Shown here piece by piece: positions 7,874-16,345 of a stretch of DNA of 64,000 bases. The position numbers and the translations under genes are program-made. Location of the stretch: assembly GCF_003173755.1 (NCBI RefSeq), contig NZ_CP029553.1, positions 3,620,001 through 3,684,000 of the forward strand, written 5' to 3'. Below the pieces are notes generated by a model. That model searched no databases and was not told where the DNA came from. It worked only from the letters and a program-made list of their open reading frames with translations. Positions within the stretch are counted from its first letter, which is position 1, and every line of letters starts with the position of its first letter. The stretch comes from Methylobacterium terrae. Its GTDB lineage: Bacteria > Pseudomonadota > Alphaproteobacteria > Rhizobiales > Beijerinckiaceae.

Positions 7874-9240
7874 GCGGCGAGCCCCGCGAGGAGCGGCGCG
7901 CCACTGCCCGGCAGGAGCGTCCCGTCGGCGTCGGTCAGGCCCATCCGCGTGAGCCACGCCGCGAATTCCGGCGCCCGCCGCAACCCCATCACCTCGCGCA
8001 GGTAGAGCTGGTCGTGGAACGAGGTCGACTGGTAGTTCAGCATCACGTCGTCGGCGCCCGGCACGCCCATGACGTAGGTCACGCCGGCGGCGCCGAGGAG
8101 CGTCAGCAGCGTGTCCATGTCGTCCTGGTCGGCCTCGGCGTGGTTGGTGTAGCAGACGTCGACCCCGAGCGGCACGCCCATCAGCTTGCCGCAGAAATGG
8201 TCTTCCAGGCCGGCCCGGATGATCTCCTTGCCGTCGTAGAGGTATTCCGGGCCGATGAAGCCCACCACGGTGTTGACGAGGAGCGGCCGGAAGGCGCGGG
8301 CCACCGCGTAGGCCCGGGCCTCGAGCGTCTGCTGGTCGATGCCGTGATGGGCGTCCGCCGAGAGCGCCGAGCCCTGCCCGGTCTCGAAATACATCACGTT
8401 GTCGCCGAGCGTCCCGCGCCCGAGCGCCAGCGCCGCCTCGTGCGCCTCGCGCAGGAGCGGCAGCGTGACCCCGAACGAGGCGTTGGCTGCTTGCGTGCCC
8501 GCGATCGACTGGAACACGAGGTCGACCGGCACGCCGCGGTTCATCGCCTCCAGCGTCGTGGTCACGTGGGTGAGCACGCAGGCCTGCGTCGGGATCGCGA
8601 AGCGCTCGATCATCTCGGCGAGCAGGTGCAGCAGGCCGGTGAGCCCCTGCACCGAATCCGAGGCCGGGTTGATGCCGATGCAGGCGTCGCCGCAGCCGTA
8701 GGCCAGCCCGTCGAGGATCGCCGCGGCGATGCCGGCGGGATCGTCGCTCGGGTGGTTGGGCTGGAGCCGCACCGCGAGCGTGCCCGGCAGCCCGATCGTG
8801 TTGCGCAGGCGCGTGACCACCCGGGCCTTGCGGGCGACCAGGATCAGGTCCTGGTTGCGCATGATCTTCGACACCGCGGCGGCGATCTCCGGCGTCACAC
8901 CCGGCGCGATCGCCGCCAGGGTCTCGGACGGGGCCGCGAGCAGGAACTCGCGGAAATCGCCGACCGTCAGGTGACCGACGCGCGCGAAGGCCGCCGCGTC
9001 GTGGGTGTCGAGGATCAGCCGGGTGACGTCGTCGGCCTCGTACGGGATCAGCGGACGGGCCAGGATCTCCGAGAGCGGCACCGCAGCGAGGCACCAGCGC
9101 GCCGCGACGCATTCCTCGGCGCTCTCCGCCGCCAGGCCGGCGAGCCGGTCGCCGGAGCGGGGCGGGCTCGCCTTCGCCATCAGCTCGGCGAGGTCGGAGA
9201 AGACGAAGGTCCGGGGTCCGACGACGTGACGGTAGCTCAT
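7870..9240 (-). CDS. eutB: Ethanolamine ammonia-lyase large subunit EutB
   Basis: EutB is the catalytic TIM-barrel subunit of ethanolamine ammonia-lyase. The 456-residue length is normal. Recognisable segments include LNTIGLPGTLAVRLQPNHPS missing only small changes (RNTIGLPGTLAVRLQPNHPS), GCGDACIGINPASDSVQ, YFETGQGSALSADAHHGIDQ and GVDVCYTNHAEADQDDMDTL. It is followed by eutC. No microcompartment shell, transporter or regulator genes lie next to the pair, so this looks like the simple non-compartment form used for nitrogen or carbon scavenging. Confidence 0.95.
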   Translation of the reverse strand: MSYRHVVGPRTFVFSDLAELMAKASPPRSGDRLAGLAAESAEECVAARWCLAAVPLSEILARPLIPYEADDVTRLILDTHDAAAFARVGHLTVGDFREFLLAAPSETLAAIAPGVTPEIAAAVSKIMRNQDLILVARKARVVTRLRNTIGLPGTLAVRLQPNHPSDDPAGIAAAILDGLAYGCGDACIGINPASDSVQGLTGLLHLLAEMIERFAIPTQACVLTHVTTTLEAMNRGVPVDLVFQSIAGTQAANASFGVTLPLLREAHEAALALGRGTLGDNVMYFETGQGSALSADAHHGIDQQTLEARAYAVARAFRPLLVNTVVGFIGPEYLYDGKEIIRAGLEDHFCGKLMGVPLGVDVCYTNHAEADQDDMDTLLTLLGAAGVTYVMGVPGADDVMLNYQSTSFHDQLYLREVMGLRRAPEFAAWLTRMGLTDADGTLLPGSGAPLLAGLAA

Positions 9241-9282
9241 GCGGGGCCTCCGGGGAAAACCTAACGCACGCCGTCCGCGGCG

Positions 9283-10125
9283 TCAGGCCCCTTCCGCCGT
9301 CGAGATCGCCGCGACGGTGCGGCCCCCGGCCTCCGGGGCGCCGTCGGCCCGGTCGATGCGGATCGCCATGCCGGTCGGCGTCATCGCGCCGAACGGGGTC
9401 GAGAACGCGATCTCGGCCGCGTCGCGCCCGACGCCGATCCGGACCAGCCCGTCGAGGTTGGCCTGCCGCGTGGCGTCGAACAGCCACCAGCGCCCGTCGA
9501 GATAGGCCTCGAACACCGCGTGGAAGTCGCACGGCACCAGGCCGTAGGCGTAGCAGCTGACGAAGCGGGCCGGGATGCCGAGCGCCCGGCAGAAGGCGGC
9601 GCCGAGATGCGCGAAATCGCGGCACACTCCTGCCCGCTTCAGCAGCGTCTCGTCGGCGGTGGTCTCCTCGTCGCTGGCGCCGCGGACATAGGCGATGTGG
9701 TCGTGGATCCAGTTGCAGATCCGGCTCACCCGCTCGAACCCGGCCGGGGCATCGCCGAACTCGGCCTGCGCGAAGGGCGCGAGCCGGTCGGAGGAGACGA
9801 AGCGGCTCGGCAGCAGGTAGGGCAGGATGTCGAGGGGCAGGTCCCTCACCGGCGTCTCGCCGATGCCGGCCGGGTCGGCCCGGTGCGGGTCGAGGGTCAC
9901 CTCAGCCTCGTAGTCGAGGCTGAATGACCCGCGCGGCACGGTGACGGCGAGGTAGCGGTTGCCGGTCTCGGGCGCGACGTGCCGGCGTACGGGCAGATCC
10001 GGCGTCAGACGGAGCGTCTCCCGCAGGTCGTGGTGCCGCGTGAGCCGGGCGACCTCCAGGTTGAAGATGAAGACCGTCTCGACCTCGACCTCGTAGGCGA
10101 GATGACACCCTAACGTGTAGCGCAC
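9283..10125 (-). CDS. Transglutaminase-like cysteine protease family protein
   Basis: The 280-residue product has an N-terminal beta domain and a transglutaminase core. The probable Cys-His-Asp triad is seen in RAGVCRDFAHLGAAFCRALG (Cys), CDFHAVFEAYLDGRWWLFDA (His and Asp). Family members hydrolyse or cross-link peptides; the substrate is unknown and there is no signal peptide, so it is probably cytoplasmic. I chose the GTG at 10125 (MRYTLGCHLAYEVEVE), where the conserved domain begins; a longer frame upstream has non-coding character. It may share a transcript with eutBC, but 42 bases separate them. Confidence 0.85.
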   Translation of the reverse strand: MRYTLGCHLAYEVEVETVFIFNLEVARLTRHHDLRETLRLTPDLPVRRHVAPETGNRYLAVTVPRGSFSLDYEAEVTLDPHRADPAGIGETPVRDLPLDILPYLLPSRFVSSDRLAPFAQAEFGDAPAGFERVSRICNWIHDHIAYVRGASDEETTADETLLKRAGVCRDFAHLGAAFCRALGIPARFVSCYAYGLVPCDFHAVFEAYLDGRWWLFDATRQANLDGLVRIGVGRDAAEIAFSTPFGAMTPTGMAIRIDRADGAPEAGGRTVAAISTAEGA

Positions 10126-10282
10126 GGCTTGAGACCCTCCCGGCAGGCGGGATAGGGTGACGCAAGAGCCGCGCCGATTCGGTTCGCGACGGCGGCCCGA
10201 TCTTTGCCTCACATGGTTTAGCCTGCGTCAAGGCGCGGGCCGGCCGGCCCGGCAAGATCGGGGCGAGCAGGGAGGACGAACC

Positions 10283-10501
10283 GTGCACCGCTACTTCTTC
10301 GATCTCGATGCCGGAACCTGGGATGCCCACGACGCGATCGGGGTCGTGCTCGACGATGCCGGCGCCGCCCATGCCGAGGCCGTCCAGGCGCTGCGCAGCT
10401 GCGTCCTCGACCTCGCCCGGTCCGCCGGTGCCGTGCTCGCCATGAACGTGCGCGACGAGACCGGGCGCACGCTGTTCCGGGTGTCGCTGGCGGCGCAATG
10501 A
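10283..10501 (+). CDS. DUF6894 family small protein
   Basis: The 72-residue product begins MHRYFFDLDAGTWDAHDAIG and ends RDETGRTLFRVSLAAQ, the pattern of the DUF6894 family, which is abundant in Methylobacterium and Bradyrhizobium. The start is GTG at 10283, eight bases after a good ribosome binding site (GGAGGA at 10271). It is divergent from the transglutaminase gene. The function is unknown. Confidence 0.75.
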   Translation: MHRYFFDLDAGTWDAHDAIGVVLDDAGAAHAEAVQALRSCVLDLARSAGAVLAMNVRDETGRTLFRVSLAAQ

Positions 10502-10534
10502 CGGGGGCGTGAATCGGGGGTGACGGCGGGGCCG

Positions 10535-10891
10535 TCAGCCCTGGTCTTCGATCTCGCCGATCATCCGGTCGATCACGGGTGCCAGTGCGGGGAGATGGGT
10601 CGTCAAGATGTTCCACAGCACCCGGGGATCGACCGCGTAGTAGTCATGGCGCAGGATGTTGCCAATCCCGCGAATGTCCTCCCATGGCGGCCCCGGAGAC
10701 CGCGACGTCAGCTCGATCGGCAGGGCCCGAACGGCTTCCGAGATAATCAGGACCGCGTGCTCGGTCGTGCGTCGCAGGACGTAAGACTCGAGAAAATCGG
10801 CTTGGGCAACGCCGACCGTCGCTGCGGAGAGCGCCCGAATTTCGTCTCGGATGTGCTCCAGACGCAGGAGCGGGTTCCGGCTCGCCGCCAT
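10535..10891 (-). CDS. hepT: HepT-like RNase toxin (HEPN/DUF86)
   Basis: This looks like the HEPN toxin of a HepT/MntA type VII toxin-antitoxin pair; in the family the toxin cleaves RNA and is silenced by AMPylation. The 118-residue all-helical product contains GIGNILRHDYYAVD at about 76-89. This keeps the His-x-Tyr of the active site and modified tyrosine; the arginine usually five residues before the His is replaced by Gly, with an Arg next to the His instead. The ATG overlaps the mntA stop by four bases. The assignment rests on the motif and the neighbour. Confidence 0.82.
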   Translation of the reverse strand: MAASRNPLLRLEHIRDEIRALSAATVGVAQADFLESYVLRRTTEHAVLIISEAVRALPIELTSRSPGPPWEDIRGIGNILRHDYYAVDPRVLWNILTTHLPALAPVIDRMIGEIEDQG

Positions 10892-11190
10892 CAGAACACC
10901 CGGATGGCTTCGCGTTCCACGCGCGGACGGATGTGCCGCGAGAGCCCGGCGCGAGTGGAGTAGCCGATGGCAAGACCCGGGAAGGCCGCCGCCAACCGCT
11001 CGTAGGCGCCCATGTAGTTGCGCAGGTCGTAGAAGGCGTCGTGACCGGGCTCGACCAGGATATCGAGATCCGAATCCGCCCTCGCCTCGTCGCGGGCGAC
11101 GGAGCCGTAGATGGACAGGCTGCCGACGCCGAGTGCGCGCAAGTCCGGCTCGATCGCCTTCAGATGAGCAAGGGCTTCGTCGCGGTCCAT
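10891..11190 (-). CDS. mntA: MntA-like nucleotidyltransferase antitoxin
   Basis: The 99-residue product is a minimal nucleotidyltransferase with the motif GSVARDEARADSDLDILVE (Gly-Ser, then Asp-x-Asp) at about 29-47. In characterised pairs such proteins AMPylate the HEPN toxin encoded next to them. It lies directly upstream of and overlaps the hepT-like gene, so both are made from one message. The start is the ATG at 11190, preceded in the message by a GGAGA sequence. Confidence 0.82.
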   Translation of the reverse strand: MDRDEALAHLKAIEPDLRALGVGSLSIYGSVARDEARADSDLDILVEPGHDAFYDLRNYMGAYERLAAAFPGLAIGYSTRAGLSRHIRPRVEREAIRVF

Positions 11191-11263
11191 CGTCTCTCCC
11201 CGTGTCCGCTCCCGCTCCGTCCCGAGCGGGAGCCAGTCTATCAGGCTGCGGCCGGAGCGGCCA

Positions 11264-12124
11264 TCAGATCATCGGCTTGCCGCCGGTCACCGCCACGGTG
11301 GCGCCCGAGACGTAGCTCGCCTCCTCGCTCGCCAGCATGACGTAGACGGGGCTGAGCTCGACCGGCTGGCCGGGGCGCTTCATCGGCACCTGGGAGCCGA
11401 ACTGGCGCACCTTCTCCTCGGGCATGGTCGAGGGGATCAGCGGGGTCCAGACCGGGCCGGGGGCGACGCAGTTCACCCGGATCTCCTTCTCGGCGAGCAG
11501 TTGCGCCAGGCCGCCGGTGAAGTTCTGGATCGCCCCCTTGGTGGTGGCGTAGGCCAGCAGCTGCGGGCTCGGCGTGTCGGCGTTGATCGACGTGGTGTTG
11601 ATGATGGCCGAGCCCGGCCGCATGTGCGGCACCGCCGCCTTGGTCAGGTAGAACATCGCGTGGATGTTGGTGCGGAACGTGACGTCCCACTCCTCGTCGC
11701 TCATCTCCTCGATCGACTGCACGGTGGCCTGGTGGGCGGCGTTGTTGACCAGCACGTCGACGCGCCCGAACGCCGCCACCGCCTTCTCGACGATGGCGCG
11801 GCAATGGCCTGCGTCCTTGATGTCGCCAGGCACCAAGACCGCCTTGCGGCCGGCCGATTCGATGAGCCTGGCGGTCTCGCGGGCGTCGTCGTGCTCGTCG
11901 TAATAGGCGATCAGCACGTCGGCGCCCTCGCGGGCGAAGGCGAGCGCCACCGCCTTGCCGATGCCGCTGTCGCCGCCCGTGATGATCGCCTTGCGGTCGG
12001 AGAGACGCCCCGAGCCCTTGTAGCGGGTCTCGCCGTAATCGGGCCGCGGATCCATGTCGGCGTCGCGGCCGGGCATCGGGATCGGCTTCTGGCGCGCGAA
12101 CGGGGGTTTGGGGAAGTCGGTCAT
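11264..12124 (-). CDS. SDR family oxidoreductase (glucose dehydrogenase-like)
   Basis: The 286-residue product is a short-chain dehydrogenase with the long N-terminal extension (about 45 residues, Pro-rich) seen in the YhxC/YdaD group of general-stress SDRs. It has the cofactor motif TGGDSGIGKA at about 49-58, NNAA at about 127, and the catalytic Ser plus YATTKG (Tyr-x3-Lys) at about 192. The substrate is not known. It is transcribed alone, 73 bases upstream of mntA. Confidence 0.87.
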   Translation of the reverse strand: MTDFPKPPFARQKPIPMPGRDADMDPRPDYGETRYKGSGRLSDRKAIITGGDSGIGKAVALAFAREGADVLIAYYDEHDDARETARLIESAGRKAVLVPGDIKDAGHCRAIVEKAVAAFGRVDVLVNNAAHQATVQSIEEMSDEEWDVTFRTNIHAMFYLTKAAVPHMRPGSAIINTTSINADTPSPQLLAYATTKGAIQNFTGGLAQLLAEKEIRVNCVAPGPVWTPLIPSTMPEEKVRQFGSQVPMKRPGQPVELSPVYVMLASEEASYVSGATVAVTGGKPMI

Positions 12125-12283
12125 CGGCGAGGCTCCTGGGCGGGGCGTGGAGCCTGGCTAACTGGTAGGGGGTATCACTGTTCCGGGTGGGCTCCTGCCT
12201 CCCCCGCGAGCAGGTGCCCGTCGGGCAACCAAGTCGGAGGAACGGCGTTTCCGGTGTCCTTAGAGGCACCCTCGGAGACCACG

Positions 12284-12892
12284 ATGCTGACGCGCTTCCT
12301 CGCCACCGCCGGCGCCCTCGCGCTGACCACCGGCCTGGCGCTCGCCCAGACCACCGCCCCGACCGCGCCGACCGCCCCCGGCACGGCTCCGGCCGCGCCC
12401 GTGACGGCTCCCGCCGCCACCGGCGACATGAAGGACATGAAGGAGTTCCAGGCCGCCAAGCTCACGAAGATCAGCCTCGCCCAGGCGATCACGACCGCCG
12501 AGCAGCAGGGCGAGAAGGGCCGCGCCATCGACGCCGATTTCGAGAAGGCCGACGGCAAGAACCCGATCCACTGGGCGATCAAGGTCGTGTACCCGGACGG
12601 CAAGCTGGTCGAGTACGGCATCAACGCCGACACGGGCGAGCTCTACAAGAGCGAGAACCAGCCGATCGAGCGCTACTTCACCCGCCTGAAGGTCGCCGAC
12701 TTCAACAACGCCAAGGTCTCGCTGAAGGACGCGCTGGCGATCGCCGAGAAGCAGGCCGGCGGCGGCAAGGCCTACGAGGCCGAGGTCGAGCGCGAGGGTT
12801 CCGCGGTCGCCTACGAGATCAAGGTGGCGCTGGCCGACAAGGAGCAGGAAGTGAAGGTCGGACCGGACGGCCAGGTGATGAAGGACAAGTAG
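12284..12892 (+). CDS. Secreted PepSY-domain protein
   Basis: The 202-residue product has a signal peptide (MLTRFLATAGALALTTGLALA), an Ala/Pro/Thr linker (TAPTAPTAPGTAPAAPVTAP), and two PepSY-like repeats: KISLAQAITTAEQQGEKGRA at about 67 and KVSLKDALAIAEKQAGGGKA at about 145. PepSY proteins are periplasmic and often inhibit or bind peptidases; the target here is unknown. The ATG at 12284 starts the signal peptide. A hairpin at 12899 follows seven bases after the stop. Confidence 0.85.
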   Translation: MLTRFLATAGALALTTGLALAQTTAPTAPTAPGTAPAAPVTAPAATGDMKDMKEFQAAKLTKISLAQAITTAEQQGEKGRAIDADFEKADGKNPIHWAIKVVYPDGKLVEYGINADTGELYKSENQPIERYFTRLKVADFNNAKVSLKDALAIAEKQAGGGKAYEAEVEREGSAVAYEIKVALADKEQEVKVGPDGQVMKDK

Positions 12893-12898
12893 CCCGGA

Positions 12899-12934
12899 GC
12901 GAGTCTCCTTTTCCGTGTGGAAGAGGAGACTCGC
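12899..12934 (+). terminator. Hairpin after the PepSY gene
   Basis: The outer stem GCGAGTCTCC pairs perfectly with GGAGACTCGC, with a short imperfect inner part (TTTTCC...GGAAGA) closing the loop. It begins seven bases after the PepSY stop. There is no T tract after it on the plus strand, so its role as a terminator is inferred from position. Confidence 0.5.
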
Positions 12935-13017
12935 GCCTCCTTGTCATCGCGGAGTCGCCAGCCGTCGGCCTCCCGAGGGCCTGTTCGTCCCGACCGGCAA
13001 GTTCATCCAATCCACGG

Positions 13018-13150
13018 CCTCATCCCGAGGTGTCGGCGATCACAGATCGCACACGATCGAAGATCGACCGACCTCGCAGGAGGCCTCCGGCAATCGCTGC
13101 GGTATCCGGAGCCCGCCTTCGAGGCTGCTGCGCAGCACCTCAGGATGGGG
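13018..13150. repeat. Palindrome-ended intergenic element (REP/RIME-like)
   Basis: Two 15-base ends, CCTCATCCCGAGGTG at 13018 and the inverted copy CACCTCAGGATGGGG at 13136, match at 13 of 15 positions. Between them lie smaller inverted repeats such as CTCCGG...CCGGAG and GCTGC-TGC-GCAGC. The element fills most of the 314-base gap between the PepSY gene and the acetyltransferase gene. I recall similar CCTCATCCTGAGGTGCTGCG elements between genes in Rhizobiales, but that is memory, not a search. Confidence 0.45.
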
Positions 13151-13206
13151 TCGTGAACGGGCTGGAAGGGACCCGTACGATGCAGTCGCCGCGGTCAAGC
13201 AGGCGC

Positions 13207-13710
13207 TCAGATCACCCCGCCGACCACGCTCCCGACCGCCTCCGCCAGCGCGCCCTCGCGCAGTTCCAGGCCCAGGAACCGCGCCGGATCGACCGGGCCC
13301 GGCAGCGTGAGCTTGCGCGGCGGCAGAACGGAGAAGCCGAACCGGGCGTAGTACGGCGCGTCGCCGACCAGGATGACGACGCCGTGGCCGCCGGTGCGGG
13401 CGGCGTCGAGGGAGGCGCGCATCAGGGCGCCGCCGATGCCGCGGTTGCCGAAGGCCGGATCGACCGTGAGGGGCCCGAGCACCAGGAGCGGCGTCGTGCC
13501 GGCCCGGGCCGGCGAGACCCGCACCGAGCCGACGAGCAGGGTGCCGACGAGCGCCGTGAACGAGAGGTTGGGCAGGTGCGGCACGCCCTCGCGCAGGCGA
13601 AAGGCGGTGCGGGCGTAGCGGCCGGGGCCGAAGGCGCGCTCGTGCAGGCGCTCGATGGCGTCGCCGTCGCGCGAGGTTTCGGGCCGGATGACGAGGGGAA
13701 GCGTGGTCAC
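13207..13710 (-). CDS. GNAT family N-acetyltransferase (YhbS-like)
   Basis: The 167-residue product fits the GNAT fold. Its beta strand LLVLGPLTVDPAFGNRGIGG (about 80-99) holds the acetyl-CoA loop, and VILVGDAPYYARFGFSVL matches the YhbS subgroup. The substrate is unknown. The start is GTG at 13710 (VTTLPLVIRPETSRDGDAIE); an in-frame GTG six bases earlier is an alternative. The 307 bases between this start and the next gene hold no gene I can support. Confidence 0.82.
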   Translation of the reverse strand: MTTLPLVIRPETSRDGDAIERLHERAFGPGRYARTAFRLREGVPHLPNLSFTALVGTLLVGSVRVSPARAGTTPLLVLGPLTVDPAFGNRGIGGALMRASLDAARTGGHGVVILVGDAPYYARFGFSVLPPRKLTLPGPVDPARFLGLELREGALAEAVGSVVGGVI

Positions 13711-14017
13711 GGGCACACTCGGGGCAGGCGTTGAATCCAGGACGGGTCGGTCAGCCGATCCGTCGTCGCGCCTCTGCCCTCGGGGCCATGACCGATACTC
13801 CCGGCGGGCCGGGGGCCGCCTCGGGCCTTGAGCGCCCGCCTCGGGCAGAATTGCCCGCGGGGGCGCCATAGCAGCGCTTCGATGTGAGTGCAAACCGCCG
13901 AGCCCCCCCTGGCACGCCGCTCGCATCGTCCCGGCCTGCAGGCTTGCGTCGGGGCACGCCTTGCGGGACAGCTAGGCGCGTGAAGGCCGGGAACGGCTCA
14001 AGGGGGACAACGCCGCA

Positions 14018-14872
14018 ATGAGAATCCGATCTGCTCTCGCCCTCCTCCTCTCGCTCGCCCTCGGCACCGCCGGGGCGGCCCGGGCCGACGACGCGGTGCC
14101 GGCGACCGTGAGGATCGCCACCGAGGGCGCCTACGCGCCCTACAACTTCACCAAGCCCGACGGCACCCTCGACGGCTACGAGATCGAGCTCGGCCGCGAG
14201 ATCTGCGCCCGTGCCAAGCTCAAATGCGAGTTCGTGGCCCAGGACTGGGACGGCGTGGTGCCGGGCCTCAACGCCAAGAAGTTCGACGCGATCATGTCGG
14301 GCATGACCATCACCGACGCGCGCCTGAAGGTGGTGGACTTCACCAAGCCCTATAGCGGCGATTCCTCGGGCTTCGCGGTCGACCGCAACGGGCCGCTGGC
14401 GAAGCTCCCCCTGGGCGGCCAGAAGTTCAGCCTGGCGGACGAGGCCGAGGCGCAGAAGGCGCTGGATACGATCAAGCCGCTCCTCAAGGGCAAGACCGTC
14501 GGCGTCCAGGTCTCAACCATCCACGCCGCCTTCATGGACAAGTACCTCAAGGGTACCATCGAGGTGCGCGAGTACAAGACCACCGAGCAGCACGACCTCG
14601 ATCTCGCCGCCGGCCGCATCGACGCGATCTTCGCCAACGACGCGCCCCTGCGGGCGACCGCCGAGAAGCCGGAATTCGCCGACACCGTGGTGCTGGCCGG
14701 TCCCCGCTTCCGCGGCGGCATCCTCGGCCGCGGCGTCGCGATGGGCCTGCGCAAGGGCGAGGCGAAGCTGAAGGCGCGGCTCGACGAGGGCATCGACGCT
14801 GTGGTCGCCGACGGCACCCTGAAGAAGCTCTCGCTCAAGTGGTTCAAGGCCGACCTGACCCCGCAGGGTTGA
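14018..14872 (+). CDS. Polar amino acid ABC transporter substrate-binding protein
   Basis: The 284-residue periplasmic protein has a signal peptide (MRIRSALALLLSLALGTAGA, cleaved near ARADD) and the family 3 binding-protein fold. Seen motifs are VRIATEGAYAPYNFTKPDGT, GYEIELGREICARAKLKCEF and KKFDAIMSGMTITDARLKVV. Its closest relatives are the lysine/arginine/ornithine and octopine/nopaline binding proteins. It opens a complete importer operon of binding protein, two permeases and an ATPase. A small GC hairpin (TCGGC-GAGA-GCCGA) follows the stop, before the first permease gene. Confidence 0.92.
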   Translation: MRIRSALALLLSLALGTAGAARADDAVPATVRIATEGAYAPYNFTKPDGTLDGYEIELGREICARAKLKCEFVAQDWDGVVPGLNAKKFDAIMSGMTITDARLKVVDFTKPYSGDSSGFAVDRNGPLAKLPLGGQKFSLADEAEAQKALDTIKPLLKGKTVGVQVSTIHAAFMDKYLKGTIEVREYKTTEQHDLDLAAGRIDAIFANDAPLRATAEKPEFADTVVLAGPRFRGGILGRGVAMGLRKGEAKLKARLDEGIDAVVADGTLKKLSLKWFKADLTPQG

Positions 14873-14915
14873 TCGGCGAGAGCCGAACCAGGGACCGAAC
14901 GGGGACCGGATCCGC

Positions 14916-15620
14916 GTGAGCGCCTTCACCCTTCTCGGCTTCGGGCCCGGCGGCTGGGGCGGCGCGCTGCTGCTCGCCGCCGGCACCACGCTGGCCCTCG
15001 CCCTGTGCGGCTTCCTCGTCGGGGCCGTGCTCGGCGGCCTGGCCGCGAGCGCCAAGCTCTCCGGGCTCCCGCCCCTGCGGGTGCTGGCCGACGGCTACAC
15101 CACGCTCCTGCGCGGCGTGCCGGACCTGCTCGTCATCTACCTCCTGTATTTCGGCGGCAGCGCGGCCTTGGGCCATGTCGCGGGCCTGTTCGGCGCGACC
15201 GGCTTCGTCGGCGTGCCGGCCTTCGGGGTCGGCGTCGCGGCGCTCGGGATCATCTCGGGCGCCTACCAGGCCGAGGTCTTTCGCGGTGCCTACCTCGCCC
15301 TCGACCGCGGGCAGATCGAGGCGGCGCGCGCCGTCGGGATGCATCGCGGGCTGATCCTGCGCCGGGTCGTGGCGCCGCTCGTGGCCCGCGACGCGCTCCC
15401 CGGCCTCGGCAACGTCTGGCAGATCCTGCTCAAGGATTCGGCGCTGGTCTCGGTCACCGGCCTCGTCGAATTGCTGCGCCAGGCCCAGGTCGGTGCCGGC
15501 TCGACGCGCCAGCCCTTCACCTTCTACCTCGCGGCCGCCGCCCTCTACCTCGCCATCACCTCGCTCTCGACCTGGGGGTTTTCCCGCGCCGAAGCCCATG
15601 CCCGCCGGGGCGCCCGATGA
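14916..15620 (+). CDS. Polar amino acid ABC transporter permease (HisQ-like)
   Basis: The 234-residue inner membrane protein has five or six hydrophobic helices. The permease coupling loop GQIEAARAVGMHRGLILRRV lies at about 130-149. It pairs with the next permease to form the channel of the importer. The GTG at 14916 is the start that gives the usual short N-terminus. It lies 43 bases after the binding protein gene. Confidence 0.9.
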   Translation: MSAFTLLGFGPGGWGGALLLAAGTTLALALCGFLVGAVLGGLAASAKLSGLPPLRVLADGYTTLLRGVPDLLVIYLLYFGGSAALGHVAGLFGATGFVGVPAFGVGVAALGIISGAYQAEVFRGAYLALDRGQIEAARAVGMHRGLILRRVVAPLVARDALPGLGNVWQILLKDSALVSVTGLVELLRQAQVGAGSTRQPFTFYLAAAALYLAITSLSTWGFSRAEAHARRGAR

Positions 15621-15633
15621 GCGAGATGCCGCG

Positions 15634-16332
15634 ATGATCGACCTCGACTTCCTCGCCTCCACGATCCGGACGCTGCTCGGCGGGCTGCCGCTGACCCTGA
15701 GCCTCACCGCCGGCTCGGTGGCGCTGGGGGGCGTGCTGGCGGCGCTCGCGGCCTGGGGCCGGCTCTCCGGGTTCGCCCCGGCGGACTGGCTCGCCCGCCT
15801 CTACGTCTTCGTGTTCCGCGGCACGCCGCTCCTGGTGCAGATCTTCCTGATATATTACGGGCTCGGCCAGTTCCGGCCGACCCTCCAGGCCTGGGGCCTG
15901 TGGACCTTCTTCCGCGAGCCGTACTGGTGCGCGCTGCTCGCGCTCGCCCTCAACACCGGCGCCTACACGGCGGAGATCTTTCGCGGCGCGGTCCTCTCGG
16001 TGCCGCACGGGGCGCTGGTGGCGGGGCGGGCCTGCGGCATGCCGCGATGGCTGCTGTTTCGCCGCGTCACCCTGCCGCTCGCCACCCGCCAGGGCCTGCC
16101 GGCCTACGGTAACGAGGTGATCTCGGTCGTCAAGGCGACCTCGCTCGCCTCCACGATCACCCTGATGGAGATCACCGGCCTCGCCCAGAAGCTGATCGCC
16201 CAGAGCTTCCGGGCGCTGGAGGTCTTCCTCTGCGCCGGGGCGTTCTACCTCGCCCTCACCTTCGTGATCATCGGCGCCCTGCGGGCCGCCGAGGCCTGGC
16301 TGTCGCCGGACCTGCGCCCGCGCCCCGCCTGA
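15634..16332 (+). CDS. Polar amino acid ABC transporter permease (HisM-like)
   Basis: The 232-residue inner membrane protein is the second permease. It has the motif YVFVFRGTPLLVQIFLIYYG at about 50-69 and the coupling loop HGALVAGRACGMPRWLLFRR at about 128-147, where the usual EAA has become VAG. The ATG at 15634 gives MIDLDFLASTIRTLLGG, the typical start. It lies 13 bases after the first permease. Confidence 0.9.
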   Translation: MIDLDFLASTIRTLLGGLPLTLSLTAGSVALGGVLAALAAWGRLSGFAPADWLARLYVFVFRGTPLLVQIFLIYYGLGQFRPTLQAWGLWTFFREPYWCALLALALNTGAYTAEIFRGAVLSVPHGALVAGRACGMPRWLLFRRVTLPLATRQGLPAYGNEVISVVKATSLASTITLMEITGLAQKLIAQSFRALEVFLCAGAFYLALTFVIIGALRAAEAWLSPDLRPRPA

Positions 16333-16345
16333 CGGATTGTCCTCC

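Noticed and set aside
7874..9625. Upstream extension of the eutC frame across eutB
   Set aside because: The stretch is a shadow of eutB in another frame. The EutC protein begins at the GTG overlapping the eutB stop.
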